A stretch of 64,000 nt of DNA from Blattabacterium cuenoti (GCF_014252335.1 NZ_CP059218.1:393078-457077); one strand, 5' to 3'; positions 50,672-61,738 are shown, counted from the stretch's first letter. Notes: a model not told the origin generated them from the letters alone. A program made the numbers and translations.

Positions 50672-52156
50672 TTAGTTAGTAATAGAATCGTCATTAATAA
50701 AAAGATCATTTTTATTCATAAATAATGTTTTATCATGATTATTATTGAATTTTTGTGAAAATAATGATGGTTCATTATTATTTTCAAAATCAATAAATTT
50801 TGATTGATGACTAATAAATTTAAGACGAAATTTATCTAATCCTCCATTTCTATGTTTAGATAAAATAATTTCTGCCTGACCTATACAAGACTCTTTTCCA
50901 TATGTATCCCACGTTTCAAATCCATAATATTCAGGTCTATAAATAAATAAGACAAGATCAGCATCTTGCTCAATAGAACCTGATTCACGCAAATCAGAAA
51001 GAATAGGTCTTTTTCTTCCACTTCTCATTTCAACTGCTCTTGATAATTGAGATAATGCTATAATTGGAATATCTAATTCTTTTGCTATAGATTTTAAACT
51101 TCTAGAAATAATTGAAATTTCTTGTTCTCTATTTCTTATTATAAAACTAGATGAATTATCGTGAATTCCCATTAATTGCATATAATCTAAACATACTAAT
51201 TTAATTCCATGTTTAGAAATTAAATGACGACATTTTGCCCTAAAATTAAATAAAGATAATGATGGAGTATCATCAATAAGCAAAGATGATTCTTTTAATT
51301 TTTTTGTTTTATAAAATAAATATTTCCAATCTAAATCTGAAAGATTTGATTGTTTTAATTTTTCTGATGAAATACCAGTTTCTGAAGAAATTAATCTTAA
51401 TATCAATTGTATCGAAGACATTTCTAATGAAAAAACTGCAACTGGAATATGTTGATCTAAAATAATATTTCTAATAATAGATAGCATAAACGTTGTTTTT
51501 CCCATTCCTGGTCGAGATGCTAATATAATTAAATCAGAATTTTGAAATCCAGAAGTAATTTTATCTAAATGATAAAATCCTGAAGAAATTCCACTTAATC
51601 CAGTTTTATTGTTGCCTATTTTTTTAATTTTATTAATTGCTTTTATAATTAATGATCGTGTATTTTCATATTTTTTTTTATTTAAATAAATTTGATTAAT
51701 TTCAAATAACTCAGATTCAGCTTTATCTAATAATTCAAAAACATCAGTTTCTTCATTATAACAATGTTCTATAATATTTGCAGATATATTAATTAACTTT
51801 CGTAATAAAAATTTTTGTAAAATTATACGACTATGATATTCTACATGAGCAGAAGAAACAACTTTTTGTGTTAATTCGATCAAATATAATTCTCCACCTA
51901 CACAACTTAATTTACCTTCTTTACGTAATTTATTAGCAACAGTATATAAATCAATTGGATTATAATTATGATATAAATCTTGAATAGATTGAAAAATATA
52001 TTGATGTTTTTTTTTATAAAATACTTCAGGAAAAATAAGATTCATGATTTCATGTAATCCTTGTTTATCAATCATTATAGAACCTAAAATAATTTCTTCT
52101 AAATCAATAGATTGAGGTGGTATTTTTCCTTTTTTAATAGAATTGGAATAATTCAT
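50672..52156 (-). CDS. dnaB: Replicative DNA helicase DnaB
   Basis: A 494-residue hexameric helicase. The N-terminal domain begins PPQSIDLEEIILGSIMID, and the RecA-like motor has Walker A ASRPGMGKTTF, the VCLDYMQLM Walker B and the SQLSRAVEMR segment with DLRESGSIEQDADLV. Length is typical and there is no intein, which some dnaB genes carry. It unwinds DNA at the fork. It stands between accA and glmM with sizeable gaps on both sides. Confidence 0.96.
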   Translation of the reverse strand: MNYSNSIKKGKIPPQSIDLEEIILGSIMIDKQGLHEIMNLIFPEVFYKKKHQYIFQSIQDLYHNYNPIDLYTVANKLRKEGKLSCVGGELYLIELTQKVVSSAHVEYHSRIILQKFLLRKLINISANIIEHCYNEETDVFELLDKAESELFEINQIYLNKKKYENTRSLIIKAINKIKKIGNNKTGLSGISSGFYHLDKITSGFQNSDLIILASRPGMGKTTFMLSIIRNIILDQHIPVAVFSLEMSSIQLILRLISSETGISSEKLKQSNLSDLDWKYLFYKTKKLKESSLLIDDTPSLSLFNFRAKCRHLISKHGIKLVCLDYMQLMGIHDNSSSFIIRNREQEISIISRSLKSIAKELDIPIIALSQLSRAVEMRSGRKRPILSDLRESGSIEQDADLVLFIYRPEYYGFETWDTYGKESCIGQAEIILSKHRNGGLDKFRLKFISHQSKFIDFENNNEPSLFSQKFNNNHDKTLFMNKNDLFINDDSITN

Positions 52157-52267
52157 ACTGATGATATTAAAATTTATAAAGTAATAAATATTTGTATATT
52201 ATACTTAACAATAAATAAATGAATTATTCCAAATTAACTTATTAATATTATTTATACATTTTAATTA

Positions 52268-53221
52268 TCATTCATAATATCCTATAGATATATATTTATT
52301 TTTTCTCTTTTTAATCAATGTATCTATTTCTATGGAAGATAATTCTTCATAATATTTTATTATTTGTTCTTTGATAGTTAAATAAGCTTTATCAGGATAA
52401 AAATGTGCTCCTCCTAAAGGTTCTTTAATAATATCGTCTATAAAATTAAATTTTTGCATATCATAAGCAGTTAATTTTAAAGATTCAGCAGCATTTTCTT
52501 TATGATCCCAATCTCCCCAAAGTATTGTAGAACAACTTTCAGGAGAAATAACAGAAAACCAAGCATTTTCCATCATTGATATTTTATCTCCTATTCCAAT
52601 TCCTAATGCTCCTCCACTAGCACCTTCTCCAATAATCAATACTATTATAGGCACTTTTAAACACATCATTTCGCAAATATTCTTTCCAATTGCTTCTCCT
52701 TGTCCTTTTTCTTCAGCTTCAATTCCAGGATAAGCTCCAGGAGTATCAATCAATGATACAATAGGCTTTTGAAATTTTTCTGCTAATTTCATTAAACGTA
52801 ATGCTTTTCTATAACCTTCTGGATTAGGCATACCAAATCTTCTATATTGTCTATCTTTAGTATTTTTACCTTTTTGAGTTCCAATAAACATATACGTTAT
52901 ATCTTCTATGTTTCCAAATCCTCCTATTATAGCTTTATCATCACCAGTATATCTATCTCCATGTAATTCAATAAAAGACTTATTATTTGTAATAGATAAT
53001 ATATAATCTAAAGAATATGGTCTATTTGGATGTCTAGATAATTGAACTCTCTGCCAAGGAGTAAGATTTTTATGTACATTTTTAATAGTTTCTTCTAATT
53101 TTAATTGCAATTGTAAACGAATATTTGTCATATCAATACCACTATTTTTTTCTATTGTAATGCAATTAATATATTGATCCTTAACATTTTTAATAGGTAG
53201 TTCAAAATCTAAATATTCCAT
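52268..53221 (-). CDS. accA: Acetyl-CoA carboxylase carboxyltransferase subunit alpha
   Basis: A 317-residue alpha subunit of the carboxyltransferase that makes malonyl-CoA for fatty acid synthesis. Diagnostic segments are [57 protein letters not shown] and [12 protein letters not shown]. AccD, AccB and AccC are outside the window. It lies 17 bases after sdhB and may share its transcript. Confidence 0.96.
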   Translation of the reverse strand: MEYLDFELPIKNVKDQYINCITIEKNSGIDMTNIRLQLQLKLEETIKNVHKNLTPWQRVQLSRHPNRPYSLDYILSITNNKSFIELHGDRYTGDDKAIIGGFGNIEDITYMFIGTQKGKNTKDRQYRRFGMPNPEGYRKALRLMKLAEKFQKPIVSLIDTPGAYPGIEAEEKGQGEAIGKNICEMMCLKVPIIVLIIGEGASGGALGIGIGDKISMMENAWFSVISPESCSTILWGDWDHKENAAESLKLTAYDMQKFNFIDDIIKEPLGGAHFYPDKAYLTIKEQIIKYYEELSSIEIDTLIKKRKNKYISIGYYE

Positions 53222-53238
53222 AAATCATATTTTTTTGA

Positions 53239-54000
53239 TTATAGACAAGATGTAATATATTCTTTATTAAGAAAAGAAATATGTTCAGTCGAAATTCCTT
53301 TTGGACAATCTATTTCACATGCTCTAGTATTTGTACATGCTCCAAAACCTTCTTTATCCATTTGATTTACCATATTGATCACCCTTTTTTTTCTTTCTAT
53401 TTTACCTTGTGGTAATAATGATAAATGAGAAATTTTAGCTGCAACAAACAACATTGCAGATTTATTTTTACATGTTGCAATACATGCACCACAGCCAATA
53501 CAAGATGCTGCATCAAAAGCTTTATCTGCCTCAGAATGAGTAATAGGAATTAAATTACCATCTAAAGGATGTCCAAATGTTCCAACTGAAATAAATCCTC
53601 CAGACATTATAATTCTATCTAAAGAGGATCTATCTACTATTAAATCTTTAATTATAGGAAATGTTTTGGCTCTCCAAGGTTCAATATAAATTGTTTCCTC
53701 ATTGCAAAAATTTCTCATATGTAACTGACAAGTAGTTACAAGATCGTTTGGTCCATGAGCTCTTCCATTAATATATAAGGAACACATTCCACAAATACCT
53801 TCACGACAATCATGATCAAAAGCAATTGGAAATTCTTTTTTTTCTAATAAAATTTGATTATTTAGGATATCTAACATTTCTAAAAATGAGCTATCTGGAG
53901 AAATATTATAAATTTTATATGTTTTAAAATAACCATTTACCTTATTATTTTTTTGTCTCCATATGTTTAATGTAAAATTTAAAGATTGTTTTGCTGTCAT
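53239..54000 (-). CDS. sdhB: Succinate dehydrogenase iron-sulfur subunit
   Basis: A 253-residue electron-transfer subunit. Cys65, Cys70, Cys73 and Cys91 in the CREGICGMC region hold the 2Fe-2S centre. [12 protein letters not shown] holds the 4Fe-4S centre, and the last Cys group ([12 protein letters not shown]) completes the 3Fe-4S centre near the quinone site. It follows sdhA by 11 bases. It links succinate oxidation to menaquinone. Confidence 0.96.
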   Translation of the reverse strand: MTAKQSLNFTLNIWRQKNNKVNGYFKTYKIYNISPDSSFLEMLDILNNQILLEKKEFPIAFDHDCREGICGMCSLYINGRAHGPNDLVTTCQLHMRNFCNEETIYIEPWRAKTFPIIKDLIVDRSSLDRIIMSGGFISVGTFGHPLDGNLIPITHSEADKAFDAASCIGCGACIATCKNKSAMLFVAAKISHLSLLPQGKIERKKRVINMVNQMDKEGFGACTNTRACEIDCPKGISTEHISFLNKEYITSCL

Positions 54001-54011
54001 AAATATAATTT

Positions 54012-56042
54012 TTATACATAAGAACGAGTTTGTAACTTTACAAAGTTGAATATTAAATGTTCTTTATACATTATTTCTTCTTTAATTGACTTTTCTTTTT
54101 GATATTTCCATATAGAAACATATTTATAATTTTCATCATTTCTCATAGATTCTCCGTCTTTTGTTTGATATTCTTCTCTAAAATGACTTCCGCAAGATTC
54201 ATTTCTATTTAATGCATCCATAGCAATTAATTCACTTAATTCTAAAAAATCTGCAATTCTTATAGCTTTTTCTAATTCATAATTCATACCATCTTTAATA
54301 TTTCCTGGTACAAAAATATTTTTCCAAAAAAAATGGTTTAATTCTTGTATTTTCGTGATAGCTTTATATAATCCTGGTTTATTTCTACTCATACCAACAT
54401 ATTTCCACATTATATGTCCAAGATGTTTATGAATATAATCTACTGAAATATCTCCTTTTTTAGATACAATTTTTAATATTTTATGTCTTACATTTTTTTC
54501 TGATTTGTGAAATTCTTCATGATCAGTAGATATTTCATTTTTATTGTTAATAAATTTAGATAAATAATCAGATATAGTATAAGGAATAATAAAGTATCCA
54601 TCTGCTAATCCCTGCATTAATGCAGAAGCACCCAGTCTATTAGCTCCATGATCTGAAAAATTTGCTTCACCTATGACATAACATCCGTTAATAGTAGACA
54701 TAAGATTATAATCGACCCATAATCCACCCATAGTATAATGAGCAGCAGGATAAATTTTCATAGGTATATTGTATGGATTATCTCCAGTAATGGTTTCATA
54801 CATATGAAATAAATTACCATATTTTGATTCTAATACTTGTTTACCATAAGATCTTATTGTATCAGTACTAATATTGTTAATCCCTAATTCATTACTTTTT
54901 TCTAATCCATAATAATTTATAGCATGATCAAAATCTAAAAAAATACCTTCGTTTGTATCATTATTTTCTATACCAAACCCGGCATTACATCTTTCTTTAG
55001 CAGCACGAGATGCAATATCTCTTGGAACTAAATTTCCAAATGAAGGATATTTTCTTTCTAGAAAATAATCTCTATTTTTTTCTGAAATATTTTTAGGAGA
55101 TTGTTTACCAGTTCTTATATTAATAGCATCTTCTATATTTTTGGGAACCCAAATTCTTCCATCATTTCTTAATGATTCAGACATTAATGTTAATTTAGAT
55201 TGAAAATTACCATGAATTGGAATACATGTAGGATGAATTTGTGTATAACATGGATTGGCAAATCCACCTCCTTTTTTATGAACCCTCCAAATAGCACTAG
55301 CATTAGCCCCCATTGCGTTAGTAGATAAAAAAAATACATTACTATATCCTCCAGATGCAATAATAACTGTATGTGCTGTATGTTTTTCCAATTCTCCAGA
55401 AACTAAATTTCTAGCAATAATACCTCTCGCTGCACCATCTATTACTACTAAATCCATCATTTCATGACGATTATACATTTTAATTCTACCTTTTCCAATT
55501 TGTCTAGACATTGCTGAATAACATGCAAGTAATAATTGTTGCCCTGTTTGTCCTTTTGCATAAAATGTTCGGGAGACTTTAGTACCTCCAAAAGATCTAT
55601 TTTCTAAATATCCTGCATAATCTCTAGCAAATGGAACACCTTGTGCAACACATTGATCTATAATATTTGAAGAAAGTTCTGCTAAACGATATACATTTGC
55701 TTCACGTGATCTATAATCACCTCCTTTAATAGTATCATAAAATAATCTATAAATTGAATCATTATCTCCTTTATAATTTTTAGCAGCATTAATTCCACCT
55801 TGAGCAGCAACAGAATGTGCTCGTCTAGGAGAATCTTGATAACAAAAAACTTTGACTCTGTATCCTAATTCAGCTAAAGATGAAGATGCTGATGCACCCG
55901 CTAATCCAGATCCTACAATAATAATATCTAAATGATTACGATTTGAAGGTGAGATTACTTCTAAAGAAGATTTATAATTTGTCCATTGTTCATCTAATGA
56001 ACCAGATGGAATTTGAGCATTAAGTTTATAATTTTGTTTCAT
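54012..56042 (-). CDS. sdhA: Succinate dehydrogenase / fumarate reductase flavoprotein subunit
   Basis: A 676-residue flavoprotein. FAD binds the GSGLAG loop (44-49) and is attached to His76 in [11 protein letters not shown]. The active site has the [20 protein letters not shown] and YTMGGLWVD segments. The N-terminal extension and size are those of the Bacteroidetes type-B enzyme with a single cytochrome subunit. It sits between sdhC and sdhB with gaps of 8 and 11 bases. Direction (succinate or fumarate) cannot be told from sequence. Confidence 0.97.
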   Translation of the reverse strand: MKQNYKLNAQIPSGSLDEQWTNYKSSLEVISPSNRNHLDIIIVGSGLAGASASSSLAELGYRVKVFCYQDSPRRAHSVAAQGGINAAKNYKGDNDSIYRLFYDTIKGGDYRSREANVYRLAELSSNIIDQCVAQGVPFARDYAGYLENRSFGGTKVSRTFYAKGQTGQQLLLACYSAMSRQIGKGRIKMYNRHEMMDLVVIDGAARGIIARNLVSGELEKHTAHTVIIASGGYSNVFFLSTNAMGANASAIWRVHKKGGGFANPCYTQIHPTCIPIHGNFQSKLTLMSESLRNDGRIWVPKNIEDAINIRTGKQSPKNISEKNRDYFLERKYPSFGNLVPRDIASRAAKERCNAGFGIENNDTNEGIFLDFDHAINYYGLEKSNELGINNISTDTIRSYGKQVLESKYGNLFHMYETITGDNPYNIPMKIYPAAHYTMGGLWVDYNLMSTINGCYVIGEANFSDHGANRLGASALMQGLADGYFIIPYTISDYLSKFINNKNEISTDHEEFHKSEKNVRHKILKIVSKKGDISVDYIHKHLGHIMWKYVGMSRNKPGLYKAITKIQELNHFFWKNIFVPGNIKDGMNYELEKAIRIADFLELSELIAMDALNRNESCGSHFREEYQTKDGESMRNDENYKYVSIWKYQKEKSIKEEIMYKEHLIFNFVKLQTRSYV

Positions 56043-56050
56043 AAAATTAA

Positions 56051-56704
56051 TTATGAATCAAACAAAAAAAACCAAATCGCAATAAAAGAAAAACCTAAAC
56101 ATATAGACCAAACATAATAACATCCAAGTTTTTTAATCCATAACAAATTTTTTTTATTAGATAATCCTAATGATTGAAAAGAAGATGTAAATCCATGATT
56201 TAAATGAATACCTAAAATCAAAAAAGAAAATATATATATAAATGTATATACAGGATATTTAAATAATGTAGTGACTATTTTATAATCTGATATTACGTCT
56301 TTATTATTATTATGATAATATCTCATTGGAATTGTAAAATTCATTAAATGTAATATTAAAAATCCTAATACTAAAAATCCTGTATATATCATATTTCTAC
56401 TACTAAATGTTGTAATATATTGTTTCATTGAATAATCAATACTATCTTGTGATAAAGAATTTTTTATATGCAATGTAATACCAAAAATTATATGAATTAT
56501 AAATCCTAACGCTAAAACATATTCTAAAATTTTTATAAAAAAATTATTTCTCATAAAAAACACTGCATTATTAAATGATTTTTCTCCATCAAACAAAAAC
56601 ATATTTATACTTAAATGTAATAATAAAAATAACATAAGAAATACCCCTGTCATTGCCATGATTACTTTTTTCCCTATAGAAGATCTAATAAAATGAACAA
56701 TCAT
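56051..56704 (-). CDS. sdhC: Succinate dehydrogenase cytochrome b subunit
   Basis: A 217-residue membrane anchor with five hydrophobic helices. The start has [16 protein letters not shown] and several helix His ([31 protein letters not shown]) suitable as ligands for two haems b, as in the B. subtilis/Wolinella type. It passes electrons from SdhB to the quinone pool. It starts 13 bases after the cysteine desulfurase gene. Confidence 0.93.
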   Translation of the reverse strand: MIVHFIRSSIGKKVIMAMTGVFLMLFLLLHLSINMFLFDGEKSFNNAVFFMRNNFFIKILEYVLALGFIIHIIFGITLHIKNSLSQDSIDYSMKQYITTFSSRNMIYTGFLVLGFLILHLMNFTIPMRYYHNNNKDVISDYKIVTTLFKYPVYTFIYIFSFLILGIHLNHGFTSSFQSLGLSNKKNLLWIKKLGCYYVWSICLGFSFIAIWFFLFDS

Positions 56705-56717
56705 CTATCAAATATAT

Positions 56718-57887
56718 TTAATTTTTTATTTTTATAAAAGCATCTATTAATAAATCAATATCTGTTTTTTCATTAAAAAACCCAAATGAAATTCTTATTG
56801 GAGTCATTGTTCTTAATTTTTTTTTATCAGAAATAGATTGTATAACATGTGAGACTTCTTTTAAATTATATGAATTACATGAACTACCTTTAGAAATTGC
56901 TACTCCCATTAAATCTAAATGAAAATAAAGTAAATGATCTTTTTTTGGATAAAAAATATTTAATATAGATGGTATACTTTGATCAGTATCGGATAAACCA
57001 TTAAACACAATATTGGGAATATTTTTTTTCAATTCTGAAATACAATATAATTTTAACTGTTTCATTTTTTTTTCATAACTATCAAAATTATATGATGATA
57101 AATTTAATGCCTCTGATAATCCAATAATACCATATATATTTTCTGTACCAGGACGAATACCATATTCTTGATATCCACCTGTTATTAATGGTTTAATTTG
57201 TTTGATAAGTTGTTTTCTAATAAAAATAAAACCAATACCTTTTGGACCATAAAATTTATGAGCACTAGCCGTTGCAAAATCAAAAGGAGAAGATTGAAGA
57301 TTCATTGGATAATTTCCTATCATTTGAATAGTATCAGAATGAAAATATGCATTATATTTATGACATAGATTTCCAACATTTTCAATATCTAATAAATTAC
57401 CTATTTCATTATTAGCATGCATTAAACTAACAAGAATGTTTTTATGCTTATTATTATAAGAATATTTTTTCAATTTTTGTTCTAAATCATTGATATCTAC
57501 AATTCCCTTATGATTTATATGTATATATACAACATATATATTATATTTATATGATAAATCTAAAATTGTTTTCAATACTGAAACATGTTCTATAGAAGAT
57601 GTGAAAATATATTGTATTTTTAAATATATTACTGAAGATCTTAATATAATATTATTTGATTCTGTTCCCCCGGATGTAAAAATAATTTCAGATGGAGAAA
57701 CATGAAGATGATTAGATATTTGAAGTCTAGACTCTTCTATGATAGATTTAGATTTTCTACCATAAATATGTTGTGTAGATGATGGATTTCCAAATGAATA
57801 ATTGTCTTTTAAAGTATTTACCATAATTTGTATAACCTCTTTTTTAAGAGGAGTCGTTGCTGCATTATCTAAGTACGCAATTTTCAT
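56718..57887 (-). CDS. Cysteine desulfurase, NifS/IscS-like
   Basis: A 389-residue PLP enzyme that removes sulfur from cysteine. His101 stacks on PLP, Asp185 and the Schiff-base Lys211 (ASAHKFYGPKG) are in place, and the mobile loop carries the catalytic Cys337 (GSSCNS). The short loop with this Cys fits group I (NifS/IscS) more than SufS. It could serve tRNA thiolation or Fe-S assembly; it lies directly upstream of three sdh genes, one of which needs three clusters. Cellular role is inferred. Confidence 0.92.
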   Translation of the reverse strand: MKIAYLDNAATTPLKKEVIQIMVNTLKDNYSFGNPSSTQHIYGRKSKSIIEESRLQISNHLHVSPSEIIFTSGGTESNNIILRSSVIYLKIQYIFTSSIEHVSVLKTILDLSYKYNIYVVYIHINHKGIVDINDLEQKLKKYSYNNKHKNILVSLMHANNEIGNLLDIENVGNLCHKYNAYFHSDTIQMIGNYPMNLQSSPFDFATASAHKFYGPKGIGFIFIRKQLIKQIKPLITGGYQEYGIRPGTENIYGIIGLSEALNLSSYNFDSYEKKMKQLKLYCISELKKNIPNIVFNGLSDTDQSIPSILNIFYPKKDHLLYFHLDLMGVAISKGSSCNSYNLKEVSHVIQSISDKKKLRTMTPIRISFGFFNEKTDIDLLIDAFIKIKN

Positions 57888-57939
57888 ACATAAAATAAAA
57901 ACATATTATAAATAATAATTAAATATTCTATTACAAATA

Positions 57940-57947
57940 CAAATCTA
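57940..57947 (-). promoter_or_regulatory. Candidate -7 box upstream of the desulfurase-sdh-accA run
   Basis: On the minus strand this reads TAGATTTG, identical to the -7 box of the tRNA-tuf promoter, 53 bases before the start codon. No TTTG is found at the -33 distance. Confidence 0.35.
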
Positions 57948-58060
57948 TCATAATTTAAATTATAACTTATGTTTACTTTTCTGTTAGAAATTTAACTGTA
58001 TATGTATATTTTAATAAGTTATCATGAAATTAATATAATCATAATAAAGCAAAATAAACT

Positions 58061-59029
58061 ATGAAAGATTCTATTACCTCATTCATTGATACATATTTTC
58101 TTCATTTTAATGCACTTTCTTTATCTGAAGCAGCTAAAGCATATAAAAATCATATTCAAAATAATGGAAAAATGATGATCACCTTAGCAGGAGCTATGAG
58201 TACTGCAGAATTAGGCAAAATTTTAGCGAAAATGATTAGAAAAAATCAAGTACATATTATTTCCTGTACTGGTGCTAATTTAGAAGAAGATGTTATGAAT
58301 TTAATAGCACATTCACATTATAAAAAAATTTTACATTATAGATCTTTAACACCATTTGAAGAAAAAGAATTTTTAAAACAAGGATTTAATCGAATCACCG
58401 ATACTTGTATCCCAGAAAAAGAAGCTTTAAAAAAATTTCAAACATCTATTTTTCATATATGGAATAGAGCTAAACAAAAATCGAAAAAGTATTTTCCACA
58501 TGAATATATTTATCAACTATTATTAGAACATAAATTAGAACCTTATGATATTTCACCAAAAGACAGTTGGGTATTAGAAGCAGCTAAAAAAAATTTACCC
58601 ATGGTAGTGCCAGGTTGGGAAGATAGTACCATAGGTAATATTTTTACTTCTTTTTGTATAAAAAAAAATTTTTCATCTTCTATTATTAAAACTGGAATAG
58701 AATATATGATGTATTTAGCAAAATGGTATCAAAAAGAATCTAAAACAAATAAAATAGGATTTTTTCAAATAGGTGGTGGAATTTCAGGTGATTTTCCTAT
58801 TTGTGTAGTTCCTATGTTATCACAAGATTTAGGACTTCATAATACACCATTTTGGTCATATTTTTGTCAAATATCTGATTCTACTACTAGTTATGGATCT
58901 TATTCAGGAGCAGTTCCTAATGAAAAAATTACTTGGGGAAAATTAGATAAAAATACTCCAAAATTTATTATTGAATCAGATGCTACTATTGTTGCACCAT
59001 TAATTTTTGCATATGTATTAAATATGTAA
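58061..59029 (+). CDS. Deoxyhypusine-synthase-like protein
   Basis: A 322-residue NAD-dependent enzyme of the deoxyhypusine synthase family. Conserved features are the LAGAMSTAELG strand, SCTGANLEEDVMN, QIGGGISGDFP, SDSTTSYGSYSGA-like nucleotide loop and the catalytic Lys294 in ITWGKLD, which carries the aminobutyl group in the eukaryotic enzyme. Bacteria lack eIF5A, so the protein substrate is missing; some bacterial members make homospermidine. No polyamine gene is adjacent, so the role here is open. It stands alone, divergent from the desulfurase operon, 42 bases before lpdA. Confidence 0.9.
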   Translation: MKDSITSFIDTYFLHFNALSLSEAAKAYKNHIQNNGKMMITLAGAMSTAELGKILAKMIRKNQVHIISCTGANLEEDVMNLIAHSHYKKILHYRSLTPFEEKEFLKQGFNRITDTCIPEKEALKKFQTSIFHIWNRAKQKSKKYFPHEYIYQLLLEHKLEPYDISPKDSWVLEAAKKNLPMVVPGWEDSTIGNIFTSFCIKKNFSSSIIKTGIEYMMYLAKWYQKESKTNKIGFFQIGGGISGDFPICVVPMLSQDLGLHNTPFWSYFCQISDSTTSYGSYSGAVPNEKITWGKLDKNTPKFIIESDATIVAPLIFAYVLNM

Positions 59030-59071
59030 TTTATTTATTAATTTAATTAACTAAACTAAAAAAATAATTTT

Positions 59072-60514
59072 ATGAACAATTATTCATATGATATTGTTAT
59101 TATTGGCTCTGGACCAGGCGGTTATGTAGCGGCTATTAGAGCTAGTCAATTAGGATTTCGTACTGCTATTATAGAAAAGGATACACATTTAGGTGGCACT
59201 TGTTTAAATGTAGGATGTATTCCATCTAAATATCTATTACATTCTTCAAAATATTTTTTTTTATCTAAAAAAGAATATCACTCATATGGAATTACTTATG
59301 ATAATATCTATTTAAATTTCAATAAAATGATGAATAAAAAAAATGATATTATTAATAATCTTAATATAGGTTTACAATTTTTAATGAAAAAAAATAAAAT
59401 AGATATATATCATGGATTAGCTACTTTTAAAAATAAACATGTAATATCTATTCAAAGAATACAAAAAGATAATAATTATATCAATCAAGAAATACAATTT
59501 AAATACTGCATAATAGCTACTGGATCAGAATCACAAACTCATCCTAAATTTATAAAAAATAAAAGAATTTTATTTTCTAAAAATGCACTATCTATTCATG
59601 AAATTCCAAAAAGATTAATCGTAATTGGAGGAGGAATTATTGGAATAGAATTAAGTGCAATTTATCAAAGATTAGGTAGTCAAGTTATTATTCTTGAAAC
59701 CATGGATAAATTAATTTCCAATATGGATCATTCTTTAAGTGATTCAATGAAAAAAATCTTAGAAGAAAATTCTATTCAAGTAGAAACTTCTTTATTGATT
59801 GATAATATTCAAATGCTGAAAAATAATACAGAAATATACATTACTGTCGTAAAAAAAAATAATGGTAAAAAAATAAATTATATAGGAGATTATTGTCTGA
59901 TATCTATAGGACGAATTCCATATACTCAACATCTTAATTTAAATCAATTAGGAATTAAACAAGATAATAAAGGTTTTATTTTAGTAAATGAACATTTACA
60001 ATGTAATACCGTTAATAATATTTATGCTATAGGTGACGTTATTGGAGGTAAAATGTTAGCACATAAAGCAGAAGAAGAAGGATTATATGTAGTAGAATAT
60101 TTAGCTGGACAAAATCCAAATAAATTAAATTATAATTTAGTACCTAGTATTATATATACTTATCCTGAAGTATCTAGCGTTGGAAAAACTGAAGCAGAAA
60201 TTAAAAATGAAAAAATAGAATATAATATAGGAATTTTTCCACTTAAAAATTTAGGAATATCAAAAATAATTGATAATGATAGTTGTAAGCATGGTTTTGT
60301 AAAAATTATATCAAAAAAATCCACAGATGAAATTTTAGGAATTCATATGATAGGACCTAATGTTTCAGAAATCATAATGACAGCGGCTATTGCTATGGAA
60401 TTTAGAGCTACTTCAGAAGATTTATATAGAATTTGTTATCCACATCCTACATTTAGTGAATCTCTTAAAGAAGCCGCTTTAATGACTTTTACGAAACAAG
60501 CTATACATATATAA
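59072..60514 (+). CDS. lpdA: Dihydrolipoyl dehydrogenase (E3)
   Basis: A 480-residue flavoenzyme that reoxidises lipoyl groups of 2-oxoacid dehydrogenases or the glycine cleavage system. FAD motif GSGPGG (12-17), redox disulfide Cys44/Cys49 in GGTCLNVGC, NAD motif GGGIIGIE, and catalytic His458-Glu463 (HPTFSE) at the dimer interface are all present. No E1 or E2 genes are nearby. GcvT in the same window is a possible partner system. Confidence 0.97.
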   Translation: MNNYSYDIVIIGSGPGGYVAAIRASQLGFRTAIIEKDTHLGGTCLNVGCIPSKYLLHSSKYFFLSKKEYHSYGITYDNIYLNFNKMMNKKNDIINNLNIGLQFLMKKNKIDIYHGLATFKNKHVISIQRIQKDNNYINQEIQFKYCIIATGSESQTHPKFIKNKRILFSKNALSIHEIPKRLIVIGGGIIGIELSAIYQRLGSQVIILETMDKLISNMDHSLSDSMKKILEENSIQVETSLLIDNIQMLKNNTEIYITVVKKNNGKKINYIGDYCLISIGRIPYTQHLNLNQLGIKQDNKGFILVNEHLQCNTVNNIYAIGDVIGGKMLAHKAEEEGLYVVEYLAGQNPNKLNYNLVPSIIYTYPEVSSVGKTEAEIKNEKIEYNIGIFPLKNLGISKIIDNDSCKHGFVKIISKKSTDEILGIHMIGPNVSEIIMTAAIAMEFRATSEDLYRICYPHPTFSESLKEAALMTFTKQAIHI

Positions 60515-60565
60515 TTTTTATAAGTAAATTTATTATTTGTAGTTGATAGATTAATGTTTATTCTT

Positions 60566-60877
60566 TCAATTATGTAATTTTTTTTTTTTTTTTATAAGAG
60601 TGTCTTTGGTTTCTATATTTTTTTCATTTAAAATACAACAATTAACCGGACATACAGTTGCACATTGTGGAACATTATAAAAACCGATACATTCTGTACA
60701 TTTTTCATCAACTATAAAATAATGATCCAGTTCTTTTGGATTATAATAATTTGTTTCGTTTAAGGAAGTCCCTTCTGACATACTCCATTTTTTCCCTCCT
60801 TCATAAATAGCATGATTAGGACATTCTAATTGACATGCACCGCAATTAATACATTCTTTGGTAATTATTAGAGACAT
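60566..60877 (-). CDS. Bacterial-type ferredoxin, two 4Fe-4S clusters
   Basis: A 103-residue electron carrier. The first cluster has C9-x2-C12-x2-C15 and the second C60-x2-C63, with C72-x3-C76 and C80 in the wider second motif of Bacteroidetes and Allochromatium-type ferredoxins, which have an insertion between cysteines. The last residues are a Lys run encoded by a 16-base homopolymer, so the C-terminus is slippage-prone. It follows aroE by 53 bases. Redox partners are unknown. Confidence 0.9.
   Translation of the reverse strand: MSLIITKECINCGACQLECPNHAIYEGGKKWSMSEGTSLNETNYYNPKELDHYFIVDEKCTECIGFYNVPQCATVCPVNCCILNEKNIETKDTLIKKKKKLHN
60578..60593. repeat. Homopolymer of 16 T at the ferredoxin 3' end
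   Basis: An uninterrupted run of 16 T (A on the coding strand) encodes five Lys codons near the ferredoxin C-terminus. It is the longest mononucleotide run I noticed in the window. Confidence 0.9.
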
Positions 60878-60930
60878 TTATTTTCATTATTAAATTTGTT
60901 CAAAAATATAATTACGTAGTAATTTATATT

Positions 60931-61728
60931 TTATTGCTTGTTTTTTACTATTACAACATCATCCATCCAAATTTTCCATGATTCTTCGGCTTGAATATGT
61001 AACATTTTTAATCCATTTCTAGTAATAGCATTATATTTTTTACCTTGTTTTAAAAATAATGTTTCAGTTGGATTATAAATTAAGTCATATAAATAATGTG
61101 TATCAGTTAAATATTGATATGGCAATTTTGGGCAATATTTAATTAATGGATATGTTCCTATAGGAGTACAATTGATAATAATTTTGTACATATTTAACAG
61201 TTTTTTATTTATATTTTCATATAATAAATAATTATTATTATTACTATTTCTAGAAATAAATTTATGTGGAATATGTAACTTGTTTAATACAAATGAAACT
61301 GATAAAGATACCCCACCAGTTCCTAATATTAATGCTCTAAGATTATTATTATTTTGGCATTTGATTTTCTTTATATCTTCTTTGAAGGACCGTTCAAATC
61401 CTATGATATCAGTATTATATCCAATAAGATGTTTTGTATTTTTAATTTTTGTTATTTTTACAACATTTACAGAACCTATATGAGCTGATTCTTTACTCAT
61501 ATCATGTAAAAATGGAATAATTTTTGTTTTATATGGAATAGTGACATTAAATCCTTTTAAATTAGGTATTTTTAAAATATATGAAATTTGCTCTATATTA
61601 TCAATATCAAAAATTTCATAATTAGCATCATTAATAGATTCTCTATGAAATTTGGTTATAAAAAACTTCTTTGAAAATGAATAAAATATATTCTTTCCGA
61701 CCAATCCAAATAAATTTTTTGTTTTCAA
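60931..61728 (-). CDS. aroE: Shikimate dehydrogenase
   Basis: A 265-residue NADP-dependent enzyme reducing dehydroshikimate to shikimate. The shikimate pocket LFGLVG and FNVTIPYKTKI (catalytic Lys), the Asn-x-Thr-Asp segment YNTDIIGF and the nucleotide loop LGTGGVS are visible. It starts with TTG at 61728, 10 bases after rpsU. Together with aroC at 21.7 kb it shows that the shikimate pathway is retained. Confidence 0.93.
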   Translation of the reverse strand: MKTKNLFGLVGKNIFYSFSKKFFITKFHRESINDANYEIFDIDNIEQISYILKIPNLKGFNVTIPYKTKIIPFLHDMSKESAHIGSVNVVKITKIKNTKHLIGYNTDIIGFERSFKEDIKKIKCQNNNNLRALILGTGGVSLSVSFVLNKLHIPHKFISRNSNNNNYLLYENINKKLLNMYKIIINCTPIGTYPLIKYCPKLPYQYLTDTHYLYDLIYNPTETLFLKQGKKYNAITRNGLKMLHIQAEESWKIWMDDVVIVKNKQ

Positions 61729-61738
61729 TTAATTTTCT

